DNA from: Rhodospirillum centenum SW
GTDB lineage: Bacteria; Pseudomonadota; Alphaproteobacteria; Azospirillales; Azospirillaceae
Assembly: GCF_000016185.1 (NCBI RefSeq)
Contig: NC_011420.2
Span: forward strand, 950,501 to 1,014,500
Length of the DNA: 64,000 nucleotides
Direction: 5' to 3'
Under the pieces are notes generated by a model. It was not told the origin of the DNA and did no database searches. It saw only the letters and a list, made by a program, of their open reading frames with translations. Position numbers and translations under genes: made by a program. Below are positions 1-8,897 of the stretch, piece by piece. How positions within the stretch are numbered: the first letter of the stretch is position 1; each line of letters begins with the position of its first letter.

Positions 1-1
1 C

Positions 2-373
2 CATGCCGGTTCCAGCAGCCCGGCGGGCCTCGGCACCCGGCTGCCGACGGAAGCGGAATGGGAGACGGTGGCCGCCCTGCGCGCGCCCTCGGGCACCTTT
101 GCCGATGCCGGGCGTTATCACCCCGCTCCGCTGTCGGGCCCGTCCTGGTACGGGGAGGTCTGGGACTGGACCGCGTCCGCCTATCTCCCCTATCCGGGCT
201 TCCGCACGGCGGCCGGGGCGGTGGGCGAGTACAACGGAAAGTTCATGAGCGGGCAGATGGTCCTGCGCGGCGGCTCCTGCGCCACCCCCACGGGCCATGT
301 CCGGCCCACCTACCGCAACTTCTTCCCGCCGGCCGCGCGCTGGCAGTTCAGCGGCCTCCGGCTGGCCCGCTGA
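2..373 (+). CDS. egtB: EgtB, C-terminal part (ergothioneine biosynthesis), cut by left edge
   Basis: Only the last 123 residues are in the window; the reading frame is open to the left edge. EgtB is the iron-dependent sulfoxide synthase that joins hercynine to a cysteine-type thiol on the way to ergothioneine. The visible part is the formylglycine-generating-enzyme-like fold: RLPTEAEWE near the start, then WTASAY, a GSC motif in RGGSCAT and the terminal [10 protein letters not shown] typical of EgtB proteins. The next gene, 25 bp downstream on the same strand, is egtD, the other core gene of the pathway, which strongly supports the assignment. The N-terminal DinB-like and iron-binding histidine region is outside the window, so catalytic residues cannot be checked. 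Confidence 0.87.
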   Translation, partial: HAGSSSPAGLGTRLPTEAEWETVAALRAPSGTFADAGRYHPAPLSGPSWYGEVWDWTASAYLPYPGFRTAAGAVGEYNGKFMSGQMVLRGGSCATPTGHVRPTYRNFFPPAARWQFSGLRLAR

Positions 374-398
374 CGGGAAGCCAGAAGAGGGGGGGCCG

Positions 399-1442
399 AT
401 GTCCCGCGACGCGACCACAGCACCCGGGCCGGGCCACGGCCCGGTGCGTGCCAGCTTCCTCGACCTCGCCCCGCGCGAGGAGGGATTCCGCGAGGCCGTC
501 CTGCGCGGCCTGTCGGCCAAGCCCCGGACCCTGCCCGCGACGTTCTTCTACGATGCCGAGGGCTCGCGGCTGTTCGATCTCATCACCGCCCAGCCGGAAT
601 ATTATCCGACGCGGACGGAGATCGGCATCCTGGCGGAGTCCGGGGCGGAGATGGCGGACCTGCTGGGGCCGGGCTGCCAGGTGATCGAGCTGGGCAGCGG
701 CTCCTCCGTCAAGGTGCGGCTGCTGCTCGACCGGCTGGAGGACCCGGCCGGTTATGTCGGCATCGACATCAGCCGGGCGCATCTGCGCGCCGCCTGTGAC
801 CGGCTGGCGGCGGACTATCCGGAGCTGGACGTGCTGGCCCTCTGCGCCGACTGCCTGCACCCGGAGTTCCTGGCCGGAATCGCCGTGCCGCCGCCGGCAT
901 CGCGGCTGCCGGGGCGGCGGGTGGTGTTCTTCCCGGGCTCCACCATCGGCAACCTGGACCCGGTCGAGGCGCTGGCCTTCCTCTCCCTCTGGGGGCGCTG
1001 GCTGCGCCGGGCCGGGCCGCGCGCGGCCGACGAACGGCCCGGCGGCCTGCTGGTCGGCGTGGATCTGCGCAAGGATCCGGCCCGGCTGCACGCCGCCTAC
1101 AACGACGCGGCCGGGGTGACGGCGGCCTTCAACCTGAACCTGCTGGCCCGCATCAACCGCGAGCTGGGCGGCAGCTTCGACCCGGATGCCTTCGCCCACC
1201 GCGCCTTCTACGACCCCGAGCGCGGCCGGGTGGAGATGCATCTGGTCAGCCGCCGCGACCAGATCGTGCGGGCGGCGGGGCGGAGCTTCGCCTTCCAGGC
1301 GGGGGAGACGATCCACACCGAGAACTCCTACAAGTACACCCTGCCCGGAGTCGCCGCGCTGGCGGCCCGTGCGGGCCTGCGCACGGAACGGACCTGGACC
1401 GATCCGGACGGACTGTTCGCCCTGTTCTGGCTCGTGGCCTGA
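399..1442 (+). CDS. egtD: L-histidine N(alpha)-methyltransferase EgtD
   Basis: A 347-residue protein, a normal length for EgtD, which uses three S-adenosylmethionine molecules to convert histidine to hercynine, the first step of ergothioneine synthesis in the cytoplasm. Visible family features are TFFYDAEGSRLFD near residue 50, the SAM-binding ELGSGSS around residue 92, VFFPGSTIGNLDP in the middle and HTENSYKYT near the C-terminus. I start at the ATG at 399, behind an AGAGGGGGGG ribosome-binding site, rather than at an upstream in-frame ATG at 297 that would run inside egtB. It lies 25 bp behind egtB and is probably co-transcribed with it. Confidence 0.93.
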   Translation: MSRDATTAPGPGHGPVRASFLDLAPREEGFREAVLRGLSAKPRTLPATFFYDAEGSRLFDLITAQPEYYPTRTEIGILAESGAEMADLLGPGCQVIELGSGSSVKVRLLLDRLEDPAGYVGIDISRAHLRAACDRLAADYPELDVLALCADCLHPEFLAGIAVPPPASRLPGRRVVFFPGSTIGNLDPVEALAFLSLWGRWLRRAGPRAADERPGGLLVGVDLRKDPARLHAAYNDAAGVTAAFNLNLLARINRELGGSFDPDAFAHRAFYDPERGRVEMHLVSRRDQIVRAAGRSFAFQAGETIHTENSYKYTLPGVAALAARAGLRTERTWTDPDGLFALFWLVA

Positions 1443-1564
1443 GCGGAGATCGCGCTTTGCTGCCCCGATCGGACGGGGCAGGATCGTGCCGTCCGGATGC
1501 CTTGTTTCCGCCGGGATTGCCGGGCAGGGAACAGGCGTGAGCGGGCGTGTTGGGGGACGGTGCC

Positions 1565-2926
1565 ATGGCGGACTCTCTGGTCGAGCGGCAGGTCGCGCGC
1601 CTGGATGCGGCCTTCCTGCGCGAACAGCGCCGCGGCGTGCGCCTGCTGGCGATCGCGCGGCTGATCACCATGGTGGTGATCCTGGGCTGGGTCCTCTCCA
1701 TCGACGTGGCGATGGAGAATCTGCGGCCTTACGTTCTCATCGTGCTTCTGTCCGCCCTGTCGCTCGTCTCCGTCTGGCTGACCCGGACGGACTGGTACCG
1801 ACCCTGGATGCTCTATCCCCTGGTGGCGCTGGACAATCTGCTGATCGGCTACGGCCTGCTGGGCATGGCCACCATCGGCGGAGAGGTGCTGCCGCCGCCG
1901 GTGATGCTGCGTACCGTCTGGTTCTCGCTGTTCTTCCTCTTCATCGCCGGCACGGCGCTGGCGCAGTCGCCCGGCCTCGTCGTCTGGGCCGGGCTGTCCG
2001 CCGCGCTCGTCTGGACCGTGGGGGCCCTCTGGGTGATGGCCCAGCCCGGCAGCTATCATTCCGATCTCGCCTATGGCGGTGCCGGCACGTTGGGGGACTT
2101 CCTCGCGGTCTATCTCGACCCGATGTTCGTGGATGTCGTCAACTGGGGCAGCCAGGTGCTGCTCCTGCTGCTGGTCGCCTTCGTCCTGGCCGTGGTGGTC
2201 GGACGTTCCCGCCGGCTGGTGGCCGACACGGTGGCGGTGGAGCGGGAGCGGGCGAACCTCGCCCGCTATTTCTCGCCGGACATGGTGGACCGCCTCGCCG
2301 CCAAGGACAGCCCCTTCGCCCAGCCGCAGACCCGCCCGGTGGCGGTCCTGTTCGCGGACCTGATGGGCTTCACCCGCATCTGCGAGACGACGCCGCCGCC
2401 CGAGGTGATCGAGCTGCTGCGCGGTTTCCGCCAGCGCATGGAGCGCTGCGTCTTCGCCCATGGCGGCACCATCGACAAGTATGTCGGGGACTGCGTGATG
2501 GCCACCTTCGGCACGGTGGCGGCGACGGACACCGATCCGGCCGAGGCGCTGGCCTGTGCCCGCGCCATGACGGAGGCGCTGCGGGACTGGAACCGGGAAC
2601 GCCGGCAGCGGGGGCAGCCGGCGTTGCGGCTCTGCATCGGGCTGCACTACGGCCCCGTGATCCTGGGCGACATCGGCGGCGACCGGCAGGTGGAGTTCAC
2701 GGTGATCGGCGACACGGTGAACGTGGCCAGCCGGCTGGAGAAGATCACCCGCGATCTCGATGCCGACATCGTCGCCAGCGACGATCTCGTGCAGGCCGCC
2801 GTCGCCGTCCGGGGAACCGCGGTGCTGGATGGCTTCCAGTCGGCGGAGAGCGTCTCCCTGCGCGGCCGGCGCGAGACGCTGGGCGTCTGGTATCACCGCC
2901 GTGCGGAGGCCCTGGCCGCGGAATAG
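1565..2926 (+). CDS. membrane-bound adenylate/guanylate cyclase (class III)
   Basis: A 453-residue protein. The N-terminal half (about residues 25-225) is hydrophobic with about six predicted membrane helices, followed by a short linker (VERERANLARYFSPDMV) and a class III nucleotide cyclase catalytic domain from about residue 256 to 410. Catalytic elements are present: the first metal aspartate in LFADLMGFT, the second in KYVGDCVMATFG (whose lysine is the purine-contacting position), and the transition-state Asn/Arg pair in VIGDTVNVASRLE. Expected product is cAMP; substrate choice cannot be proven from sequence. The start at 1565 is preceded by GGGGGAC; a GTG six codons upstream is less likely. 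No partner gene indicates the signal it senses. Confidence 0.88.
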   Translation: MADSLVERQVARLDAAFLREQRRGVRLLAIARLITMVVILGWVLSIDVAMENLRPYVLIVLLSALSLVSVWLTRTDWYRPWMLYPLVALDNLLIGYGLLGMATIGGEVLPPPVMLRTVWFSLFFLFIAGTALAQSPGLVVWAGLSAALVWTVGALWVMAQPGSYHSDLAYGGAGTLGDFLAVYLDPMFVDVVNWGSQVLLLLLVAFVLAVVVGRSRRLVADTVAVERERANLARYFSPDMVDRLAAKDSPFAQPQTRPVAVLFADLMGFTRICETTPPPEVIELLRGFRQRMERCVFAHGGTIDKYVGDCVMATFGTVAATDTDPAEALACARAMTEALRDWNRERRQRGQPALRLCIGLHYGPVILGDIGGDRQVEFTVIGDTVNVASRLEKITRDLDADIVASDDLVQAAVAVRGTAVLDGFQSAESVSLRGRRETLGVWYHRRAEALAAE

Positions 2927-2996
2927 GCCCCGCCCTTCATCCGCGGCCGGCGGCTCTGCTACAGTCCGGGTCCCGGAACGCCGCAGGGCCGCGCCG

Positions 2997-4184
2997 ATGT
3001 TCACCACCTTCTTCTACGAACTGCGCAAGGCGCAGGTGCCCGTCAGCCTGAAGGAATATCTGGCGCTGATGGAGGCGATGCAGGCCCACGTCGCCGCCTA
3101 CAGCATCGACGACTTCTACTATCTCTGCCGCGCCGTGCTGGTGAAGGACGAGCGCAACCTGGACCGTTTCGACCAGGTCTTCGGCCAGGTCTTCAAGGGG
3201 CTGGAGGCGTCCGGCGCGACGCCGCAGGAGATCTTCGCGCAGATCCCAGAGGAATGGCTGCGCAAGCTGGCCGAAAAGCTGCTGACGGAAGAGGAGAAGG
3301 CCCAGATCCAGGCCCTGGGGGGCTGGGACCGGTTGATGGAGACGCTGGCGCAGCGCCTTGCCGAGCAGGAGGGGCGGCACCAGGGCGGCTCGAAATGGAT
3401 CGGCACCGCCGGCACCTCGCCCTTCGGGGCCTACGGCTACAATCCGGAGGGCGTGCGCATCGGCCAGCAGGAGAGCCGCCACCGCCGCGCCGTGAAGGTC
3501 TGGGACCGGCGGGACTTCCGCAACCTGGACGACCGGGTGGAGCTGGGCACCCGCAACATCAAGGTGGCGCTGCGCCGGCTGCGCCGGTTCGCCCGTCAGG
3601 GCGCGGCCGAGGTGCTGGACCTGCCCGACACCATCCGCTCCACCGCGCGCAACGCCGGCTGGCTCGACCTGCGGATGGTGCCGGAACGGCACAATGCCGT
3701 GAAGGTGCTGCTGTTCCTGGATGTCGGCGGCAGCATGGACGACCATGTGCGCGTCTGCGAGGAGCTGTTCTCCGCCGCCCGGACGGAGTTCAAGCATCTT
3801 GAATACTTCTACTTCCACAACTGCGTCTATGAAGGCGTCTGGAAGGACAACCGCCGCCGCCATGTCGAGCGGATGTCCACCTGGGACGTGATCCATACCT
3901 ACGGGCCGGACTACAAGCTGGTCTTCGTCGGCGACGCCGCCATGAGCCCCTACGAGATCGTGCAGCCCGGCGGCAGCGTGGAGCACTGGAACGCCGAGGC
4001 CGGGCAGGTCTGGTTGCAACGGCTGCTGCACACCTGGCGCCATGCCATCTGGCTGAACCCGACGCCGGAGAAGTACTGGGGCTACACCCAGTCCATCGCC
4101 ATGATCCGCCAGCTCATGGACGGCCGCATGTACCCCCTGACGCTGGAGGGGCTGGACCGCGGCATGCGCGAGCTGAACCACTGA
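2997..4184 (+). CDS. vWA-domain protein (CoxE-like, DUF-type family)
   Basis: A 395-residue cytoplasmic protein. The N-terminal half is helical (FFYELRKAQVPVSLKEYL and DDFYYLCRAVLVKDE), typical of the proteobacterial family annotated as 'VWA domain-containing protein'. The C-terminal half is a von Willebrand A fold with a MIDAS-like DVGGSMDDH starting at about residue 242; the usual DxSxS is DxGxS here, so metal binding may be weakened. Members of this family often sit beside a MoxR-type AAA ATPase, but none is adjacent here. The precise role is unknown. The start was chosen because the family N-terminus begins at MFTTFFYELR. Confidence 0.85.
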   Translation: MFTTFFYELRKAQVPVSLKEYLALMEAMQAHVAAYSIDDFYYLCRAVLVKDERNLDRFDQVFGQVFKGLEASGATPQEIFAQIPEEWLRKLAEKLLTEEEKAQIQALGGWDRLMETLAQRLAEQEGRHQGGSKWIGTAGTSPFGAYGYNPEGVRIGQQESRHRRAVKVWDRRDFRNLDDRVELGTRNIKVALRRLRRFARQGAAEVLDLPDTIRSTARNAGWLDLRMVPERHNAVKVLLFLDVGGSMDDHVRVCEELFSAARTEFKHLEYFYFHNCVYEGVWKDNRRRHVERMSTWDVIHTYGPDYKLVFVGDAAMSPYEIVQPGGSVEHWNAEAGQVWLQRLLHTWRHAIWLNPTPEKYWGYTQSIAMIRQLMDGRMYPLTLEGLDRGMRELNH

Positions 4185-4313
4185 TCCCGCCGTCCTTCCT
4201 GACCGTCCGCGTCCGCGCATCGGGCTAGATTGAAACGGTTCCGGCCCGCGCATAGTCTGCCCGGCGCCCGGATACCCCCGATGGATGGGGAGTGGCAGAA
4301 AAGGACGGACAGC

Positions 4314-5765
4314 ATGAGTGACGTGACGAAGGTCACCATCGCGCGCGGCGACGGGATCGGTCCCGAGATCATGGATGCGACCCTGGAGATCCTGGAGGCG
4401 GCGGGCGCCGCGCTGGAGTACGAGGAGATCCAGATCGGCGAGAGCGTCTACCGGCGCGGCATCCTGAACGGCATGGAACCGGCGGCCTGGGACAGCCTGC
4501 GTCGCACCCGCGTCTTCCTGAAGGCACCGATCACCACGCCGCAGGGCGGCGGCTACAAGTCCCTGAACGTGACGATCCGCGGCGCGCTGGGGCTTTACGC
4601 CAACATCCGCCCCTGCGTCAGCTACCACCCGTTCGTCAACACGAAGCACCCGCAGATGGACGTGGTGATCGTGCGCGAGAACGAGGAGGACCTCTATGCC
4701 GGCATCGAGTACCGGCAGACCCAGGACGTCACCCAGGCGGTCAAGCTGATCTCCCGGCCGGGGTCGGAGAAGATCATCCGCTACGCCTTCGAGTATGCCC
4801 GCGCCAACCACCGGCGCAAGGTGACGGCCTTCGTCAAGGACAACATCATGAAGATCAGCGATGGCCTGTTCCATCGCGTCTTCGACGAGATCGCCGCCGA
4901 GTATCCGGAGATCGAGCACGAGACGATGATCATCGACATCGGCGCCGCCCGGCTGGCGGATACGCCCGAGCAGTTCGACGTCATCGTCACCCTGAACCTC
5001 TACGGCGACATCATCTCCGACATCGCGGCCCAGATCACGGGCTCGGTCGGGCTCGCCGGCTCGTCCAACATCGGCGACCAGTGCGCCATGTTCGAGGCCA
5101 TCCACGGCTCGGCGCCGAACATCGCCGGCAAGGGCATCGCCAACCCCTCGGGCCTGATCCTGGCCTCGGTGATGATGCTCGTGCATGTCGGGCAGGCCGA
5201 GGCGGCGGAGCGCATCCACAATGCCTGGCTGCGCATGATCGAGGACGGCATCCACACGGTGGACATCTTCAAGCGCGGCATCTCCAAGGCCCGCGTCGGC
5301 ACCCGCGACTTCGCGGCGAACCTGATCGACCGGCTGGGCGAACGGCCGGTGACGCTGACCCCGGCAAGCTACGAGGTCGGCGCCAAGGCCACCTTCGCCG
5401 GCATCCAGCTCAAGACGCGCAACGACGCGAAGAAGCGGCTGGTCGGCTGCGACATCTTCATCGACCACACCGGCGGCGACGGCGGTGCCATGGCCGCCCG
5501 CGTGCTGCCGCTGGTGCAGGACGGGCTGAAGCTGTCCGTCATCTCCAACCGCGGCCAGAAGGTCTGGCCGGACGGTGCGCCGGAAACCTTCTGCATCGAC
5601 CACTGGCGCCTGCGGGTGATGGGGGAGGGCAATGCCGAGGTCAGCCAGAACGCCATCGCTGCGCTGATCGTGCGCATGGCCGATGCAGGATTCGACATTG
5701 TGCAGACGGCGCGTCTCTATACCTTCGACGGCGCGCCCGGCTTCTCCCTGGCCCAGGGCCAGTAG
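4314..5765 (+). CDS. icd: isocitrate dehydrogenase, alphaproteobacterial long form
   Basis: A 483-residue member of the isocitrate/isopropylmalate dehydrogenase superfamily. The N-terminal catalytic part shows RGDGIGPEIMDATLEIL, LKAPITTPQGGGYKSLNV for the substrate loop, IVRENEEDLYAGIEY and the metal-binding VTLNLYGDIISDIAAQ. The C-terminal extension of about 150 residues is the domain seen in Thermus-type and Rickettsia-type enzymes of about 480-500 residues. It oxidises isocitrate to 2-oxoglutarate in the TCA cycle. ATG 4314 is behind AAGGACGGACAGC. A second, unrelated-subfamily isocitrate dehydrogenase lies 4 kb downstream on the other strand and is frameshifted, so this copy is likely the working enzyme. 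Confidence 0.9.
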   Translation: MSDVTKVTIARGDGIGPEIMDATLEILEAAGAALEYEEIQIGESVYRRGILNGMEPAAWDSLRRTRVFLKAPITTPQGGGYKSLNVTIRGALGLYANIRPCVSYHPFVNTKHPQMDVVIVRENEEDLYAGIEYRQTQDVTQAVKLISRPGSEKIIRYAFEYARANHRRKVTAFVKDNIMKISDGLFHRVFDEIAAEYPEIEHETMIIDIGAARLADTPEQFDVIVTLNLYGDIISDIAAQITGSVGLAGSSNIGDQCAMFEAIHGSAPNIAGKGIANPSGLILASVMMLVHVGQAEAAERIHNAWLRMIEDGIHTVDIFKRGISKARVGTRDFAANLIDRLGERPVTLTPASYEVGAKATFAGIQLKTRNDAKKRLVGCDIFIDHTGGDGGAMAARVLPLVQDGLKLSVISNRGQKVWPDGAPETFCIDHWRLRVMGEGNAEVSQNAIAALIVRMADAGFDIVQTARLYTFDGAPGFSLAQGQ

Positions 5766-5891
5766 ACCCGGTCGCCGCGGCGGCCGGCCATCATGCCCCT
5801 GCAGGGGGTGTCTGCGGAGTTTCCCACAGAAAAATCGCAGCCGCCCCCTACCCATCCGGAAGCAAATTTGGTACGGTTGGGCACTGCACGG

Positions 5892-5912
5892 CACAAGATA
5901 TAGGTTCTTGTG
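5892..5912. promoter_or_regulatory. inverted repeat upstream of gcrA
   Basis: CACAAGA and TCTTGTG form perfect 7-bp arms around a 7-nt centre TATAGGT, about 108 bp before the gcrA start codon. A TATAGG that could be a -10 element lies in the centre, and TTGACA follows at once at 5913. The geometry suits a dimeric repressor or activator overlapping a promoter. No regulator is identified; this is a sequence observation only. Confidence 0.45.
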
Positions 5913-6019
5913 TTGACAGGTTACCTATGGCAGGCAGCCGGACCTGCGGTCGCGGTCATGCCCCGGGGCGGCCGGTCCCGGGTGCCGATGCCGCGCGGGA
6001 GCTTGGGGGAGAAACCTTC

Positions 6020-6379
6020 ATGAGTTGGACGGAAGAGCGGATCGGGAAGCTGCGCGAACTCTGGGGGCAGGGGATGAGCGCCAGTGAGATCGCCGAGCTT
6101 CTGGGCAACGTCACCCGGAACGCGGTGATCGGCAAGGCCCACCGCCTTGGCCTGTCCGGTCGTCCCTCCCCGATCAAGAAGAAGCCGACCCGCGGTGCCA
6201 CCATCCTGTCGCTGACCGAGCGCATGTGCAAATGGCCGGTCGGCGACCCCAAGCACCCGGACTTCCATTTCTGCGGCAAGCCCGCCCTGCCGGGCATGCC
6301 CTACTGCGCCGAACACGCCGCCCTGGCCTATCAGCCGGCCAAGAAGCGGGAAGAGGAACGGAAGTTCTCCGTCGCCTGA
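6020..6379 (+). CDS. gcrA: GcrA-family cell cycle regulator
   Basis: A 119-residue protein matching GcrA, the alphaproteobacterial cofactor that works with sigma-70 RNA polymerase and responds to CcrM-methylated GANTC sites to control cell-cycle genes. The N-terminal helix-turn-helix reads MSWTEERIGKLRELWGQGMS followed by NAVIGKAHRLGLSGR, almost the family consensus. The C-terminal part carries the conserved cysteine/histidine pattern CKWPVGDP, FHFCGKP and YCAEHAALAY. It is shorter than the Caulobacter protein because the central linker is compact. The start is behind GGGGGAGAAA. It is transcribed alone; the upstream region holds the inverted repeat at 5892-5912. Confidence 0.95.
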   Translation: MSWTEERIGKLRELWGQGMSASEIAELLGNVTRNAVIGKAHRLGLSGRPSPIKKKPTRGATILSLTERMCKWPVGDPKHPDFHFCGKPALPGMPYCAEHAALAYQPAKKREEERKFSVA

Positions 6380-6570
6380 CGGGCGGCACCCGGCCGGTCC
6401 CGGTCCGACGGGCTGCCTCCGGGTCCTACCTCGCGCTGCCGGCGCGGCGGTGACAGCGCCCGGAACCGTGCGCGCCCGTCCTCCCCCTATGCCGTTCGTC
6501 TCAGTTTGGTCCGCCGGCATCCTCGTATAGGACTAGGGGACTTTCTGGGCGCGGACGGCAGGCGGGTTCC

Positions 6571-8379
6571 TTGTCCTTTGGTAAGAGCAGACGGACGCTT
6601 CCGCCGCTTCCGGCGGACAGGCCGGCCTTTCCGGCCGGGATGGACCAGGCCGTGTCCGCGGCGGGCGACGATCCTGTCGCCGCGGCGCAGGTGCGGCTCG
6701 CGCAGGCCTGCGGCGGGCTCCAGGCGTGGCAGATCGATCCCGCCACCTGGACGGCCACGGGCCATCCAGGGGTGCTGGATCTGTTCGGCCTGCCCGCTAC
6801 CGCCAGCGTCCGTGACCTCCTTGAGGCCATCCATCCGCGCGACCGTCCCCGGGTACGACGGTCCTTCACCGAGGCGTGCCGCCCCGGCGGCGTCTGCCTG
6901 TGCGATTTCCGGGTGATGTTGCCGGACGGCGGGGTGCGCTGGCTGCGTCATGCGGGAGAGGGGGTGGCCCGGCCCGACGGGTCATTGCGGGTTGTCGGCT
7001 TCACGGTGGACATCACCGGCACCCGGACGGCTGCCCGGGATCTGGTGGAGAGCGAGGCGCGCTTCCGCAGCTTCATCGACCATTCCACCAGCCTGATCTT
7101 CGCCAAGGACCTCCAGGGTCGCTACATCCTGGCGAACAGCGCCTATCTCGACCTGTTCGGCTTCGCCTCGCTGGAGGCGCTGCTGGGCCTCACGGACCGG
7201 GACCGTTACGGCCACGAGGTGGACTGGACCCTGAACGACCGCCGGGTGGCGGCGACGGGCGAACCGCTGGAGGCGGAGGAGGAGGCCGACTTCGCGGACG
7301 GTCGCCGAACCTACATCTCGGCCAAGTTCCCTCTGCGCGACGCCGCTGGCCGGATCGTCGCGGTCGGCGGCATCTCCACCGACATCACCGCCCGCAAGGC
7401 GGCGGAACAGGCGCTGGCGGAGAGCGAGGCGCGCTTCCGCGTGCTCGCGGACAGCGCCCCGGTCACCATCTGGATGACCGCCCCGGACGGGTCCTGCACC
7501 TACATGAGCCGCGGCTGGCGGGAAGCGACGGGGCAGGACGAGCGCGCCGCCGCCGGCTCCGGCTGGCTTGCCGCCCTGCATCCCGACGACGCCCCGGCGG
7601 CGCGGCAGGCGCTGGCGGAAGCCATCGCCGGACAGCGGGCCTTCCGCCAGGAATACCGCCTCCGCCACCGCGACGGCCGCTACCGCTGGGCCATGAACGT
7701 GGCCGTGCCGCGGCTGTCCGGCGGGGGCGACTTCCTGGGCCTGATCGGCTCGATCATGGACATCACCGAGCGCCGCCAGCTTGAGGAGGCGCGGGCGCTG
7801 CTGATGCGCGAGGTGGACCACCGCGCCAAGAACGCGCTCGCCGTGGTGCAGGCCCTGGTCGGGCTGACCTCGGCCGACAGCGTGGCGGCGTTCAAGCAGG
7901 CGGTCACGGGGCGCGTCTCCGCCATGGCGCGGGCGCACTCGCTGTTGGCGGCCAACCGCTGGCTGGGCGGCGACCTTGCCGGGCTGGCGGGGGAGGAGCT
8001 GGAACCCTATGCGGGCCGCGTCCACATGGCCGGCCCCGCGGTCGATCTGCCGGCCGACTACGTCCAGGCGGTATCGCTGTCATTGCACGAGCTGGCGACC
8101 AATGCGGCCAAACACGGTGCCCTGTCCAGTCCGGACGGCCGGGTCGATCTGCGCTGGGAACTGGTGGGCGATGGCCGCGCCCTCCGCCTCGTCTGGGAGG
8201 AGAGCGGCGGTCCCCCGGTCGCCGGCGCCCCCCGGCACAGCGGCTTCGGCTCTTCCCTGCTGGTCCGCAGCATCCGCGGCCAGCTCGGCGGCACTCTGCG
8301 CCAGGACTGGCGCCCAGAGGGCCTCCTCTGCGAGATCGTCCTGCCGCTCACCCATGACGAGGGTGGGGAGCGGGGGTAG
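6571..8379 (+). CDS. PAS-domain HWE-family sensor histidine kinase
   Basis: A 602-residue protein with three consecutive PAS modules (roughly residues 45-150, 155-275 and 285-400), each ending in a PAC-like VDITGTR, STDITARKAAEQ or IMDITERRQ segment. These are followed by an HWE-type kinase core: the phospho-acceptor histidine lies in REVDHRAKNALAVVQ (His417) and the ATP domain has HELATNAAKHGALS. No membrane segment is seen, so it should sense a cytoplasmic signal. HWE kinases of alphaproteobacteria commonly act in light, oxygen or general stress signalling, but no response regulator is adjacent. The TTG at 6571 is an assumed start; an in-frame ATG at 6640 is an equally possible one. Confidence 0.87.
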   Translation: MSFGKSRRTLPPLPADRPAFPAGMDQAVSAAGDDPVAAAQVRLAQACGGLQAWQIDPATWTATGHPGVLDLFGLPATASVRDLLEAIHPRDRPRVRRSFTEACRPGGVCLCDFRVMLPDGGVRWLRHAGEGVARPDGSLRVVGFTVDITGTRTAARDLVESEARFRSFIDHSTSLIFAKDLQGRYILANSAYLDLFGFASLEALLGLTDRDRYGHEVDWTLNDRRVAATGEPLEAEEEADFADGRRTYISAKFPLRDAAGRIVAVGGISTDITARKAAEQALAESEARFRVLADSAPVTIWMTAPDGSCTYMSRGWREATGQDERAAAGSGWLAALHPDDAPAARQALAEAIAGQRAFRQEYRLRHRDGRYRWAMNVAVPRLSGGGDFLGLIGSIMDITERRQLEEARALLMREVDHRAKNALAVVQALVGLTSADSVAAFKQAVTGRVSAMARAHSLLAANRWLGGDLAGLAGEELEPYAGRVHMAGPAVDLPADYVQAVSLSLHELATNAAKHGALSSPDGRVDLRWELVGDGRALRLVWEESGGPPVAGAPRHSGFGSSLLVRSIRGQLGGTLRQDWRPEGLLCEIVLPLTHDEGGERG

Positions 8380-8382
8380 TCC

Positions 8383-8416
8383 CACCAGATGATGAAGCGA
8401 AACTCATCATCTGGTG
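8383..8416. promoter_or_regulatory. 13-bp perfect inverted repeat before the Xre/RES pair
   Basis: CACCAGATGATGA at 8383-8395 and TCATCATCTGGTG at 8404-8416 are perfect complements around an 8-nt centre. The repeat sits between the stop of the histidine kinase gene and the antitoxin start 38 bp downstream. Toxin-antitoxin operons are usually repressed by their own antitoxin at such a repeat, so an operator is the likely role. It could also form an RNA hairpin, but no T-run follows, which argues against a terminator. Confidence 0.6.
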
Positions 8417-8453
8417 ATATGATGGTGTCCGCGGATGATAACGGAGGGCACGG

Positions 8454-8897
8454 ATGCCGCCGCTTGCGCAGACATCGGGCGACCGCCTGCCGACCTCGCG
8501 CCCCCGGCAGCAGACCTTTGCCGATCCCTCGGACCGCGCCCGCCTGACCCCGGCCTCGCTGGCGGCCATGCGGCGTCTGGCGGAGACCTGGACCCTGTCC
8601 CGACCGGAGGCGGCCGCCCTCCTCGGGGTTTCGGAAAGCACCTGGGACAGGATCAGGACAGGTGCCTGGACCCAGACCCTCAGTCAGGACCAGCTCTACA
8701 GGGTTTCGGCCCTCGTCGGCCTCTACAAGGGCCTGCATCTTCTCTTCGCGGACGCCATGGCCGACCGCTGGCCGCGGCTGCGGAACCGGGGGCCGTTGTT
8801 CGACGGACAGACCCCCATCGACGCCATGGTCGAGGGAGGCATCCCGCTGATGCTGGAGGTGCGCCGCCATGTCGATGCCCTGCGCGGCGGGCTCTGA
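8454..8897 (+). CDS. Xre/MbcA/ParS-type antitoxin
   Basis: A 147-residue protein. After a proline-rich start it has a helix-turn-helix-like segment (TWTLSRPEAAALLGVSESTW) and the C-terminal toxin-binding domain of the MbcA/ParS/Xre family (LSQDQLYRVSALVGLYKGLH, then WPRLRNRGPLFDGQTPIDAM). It is the DNA-binding antitoxin that neutralises the RES toxin encoded next. The stop codon overlaps the toxin start codon by one base (TGATG), a tight coupling normal for these pairs. A 13-bp inverted repeat just upstream is its probable operator. Confidence 0.9.
   Translation: MPPLAQTSGDRLPTSRPRQQTFADPSDRARLTPASLAAMRRLAETWTLSRPEAAALLGVSESTWDRIRTGAWTQTLSQDQLYRVSALVGLYKGLHLLFADAMADRWPRLRNRGPLFDGQTPIDAMVEGGIPLMLEVRRHVDALRGGL

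Noticed and set aside
5794-5810. CCCCTGCAGGGG palindrome after the isocitrate dehydrogenase gene
   Set aside because: Short, GC-only, no T-run; likely chance in GC-rich DNA.
2937-5894. 985-codon minus-strand frame opposite the vWA and isocitrate dehydrogenase genes
   Set aside because: Covers two clear genes on the other strand and has no recognisable motif.
8383-8416. Inverted repeat as terminator of the histidine kinase gene
   Set aside because: It is not followed by a run of T on either strand and lies at the right distance for an operator of the toxin-antitoxin pair.
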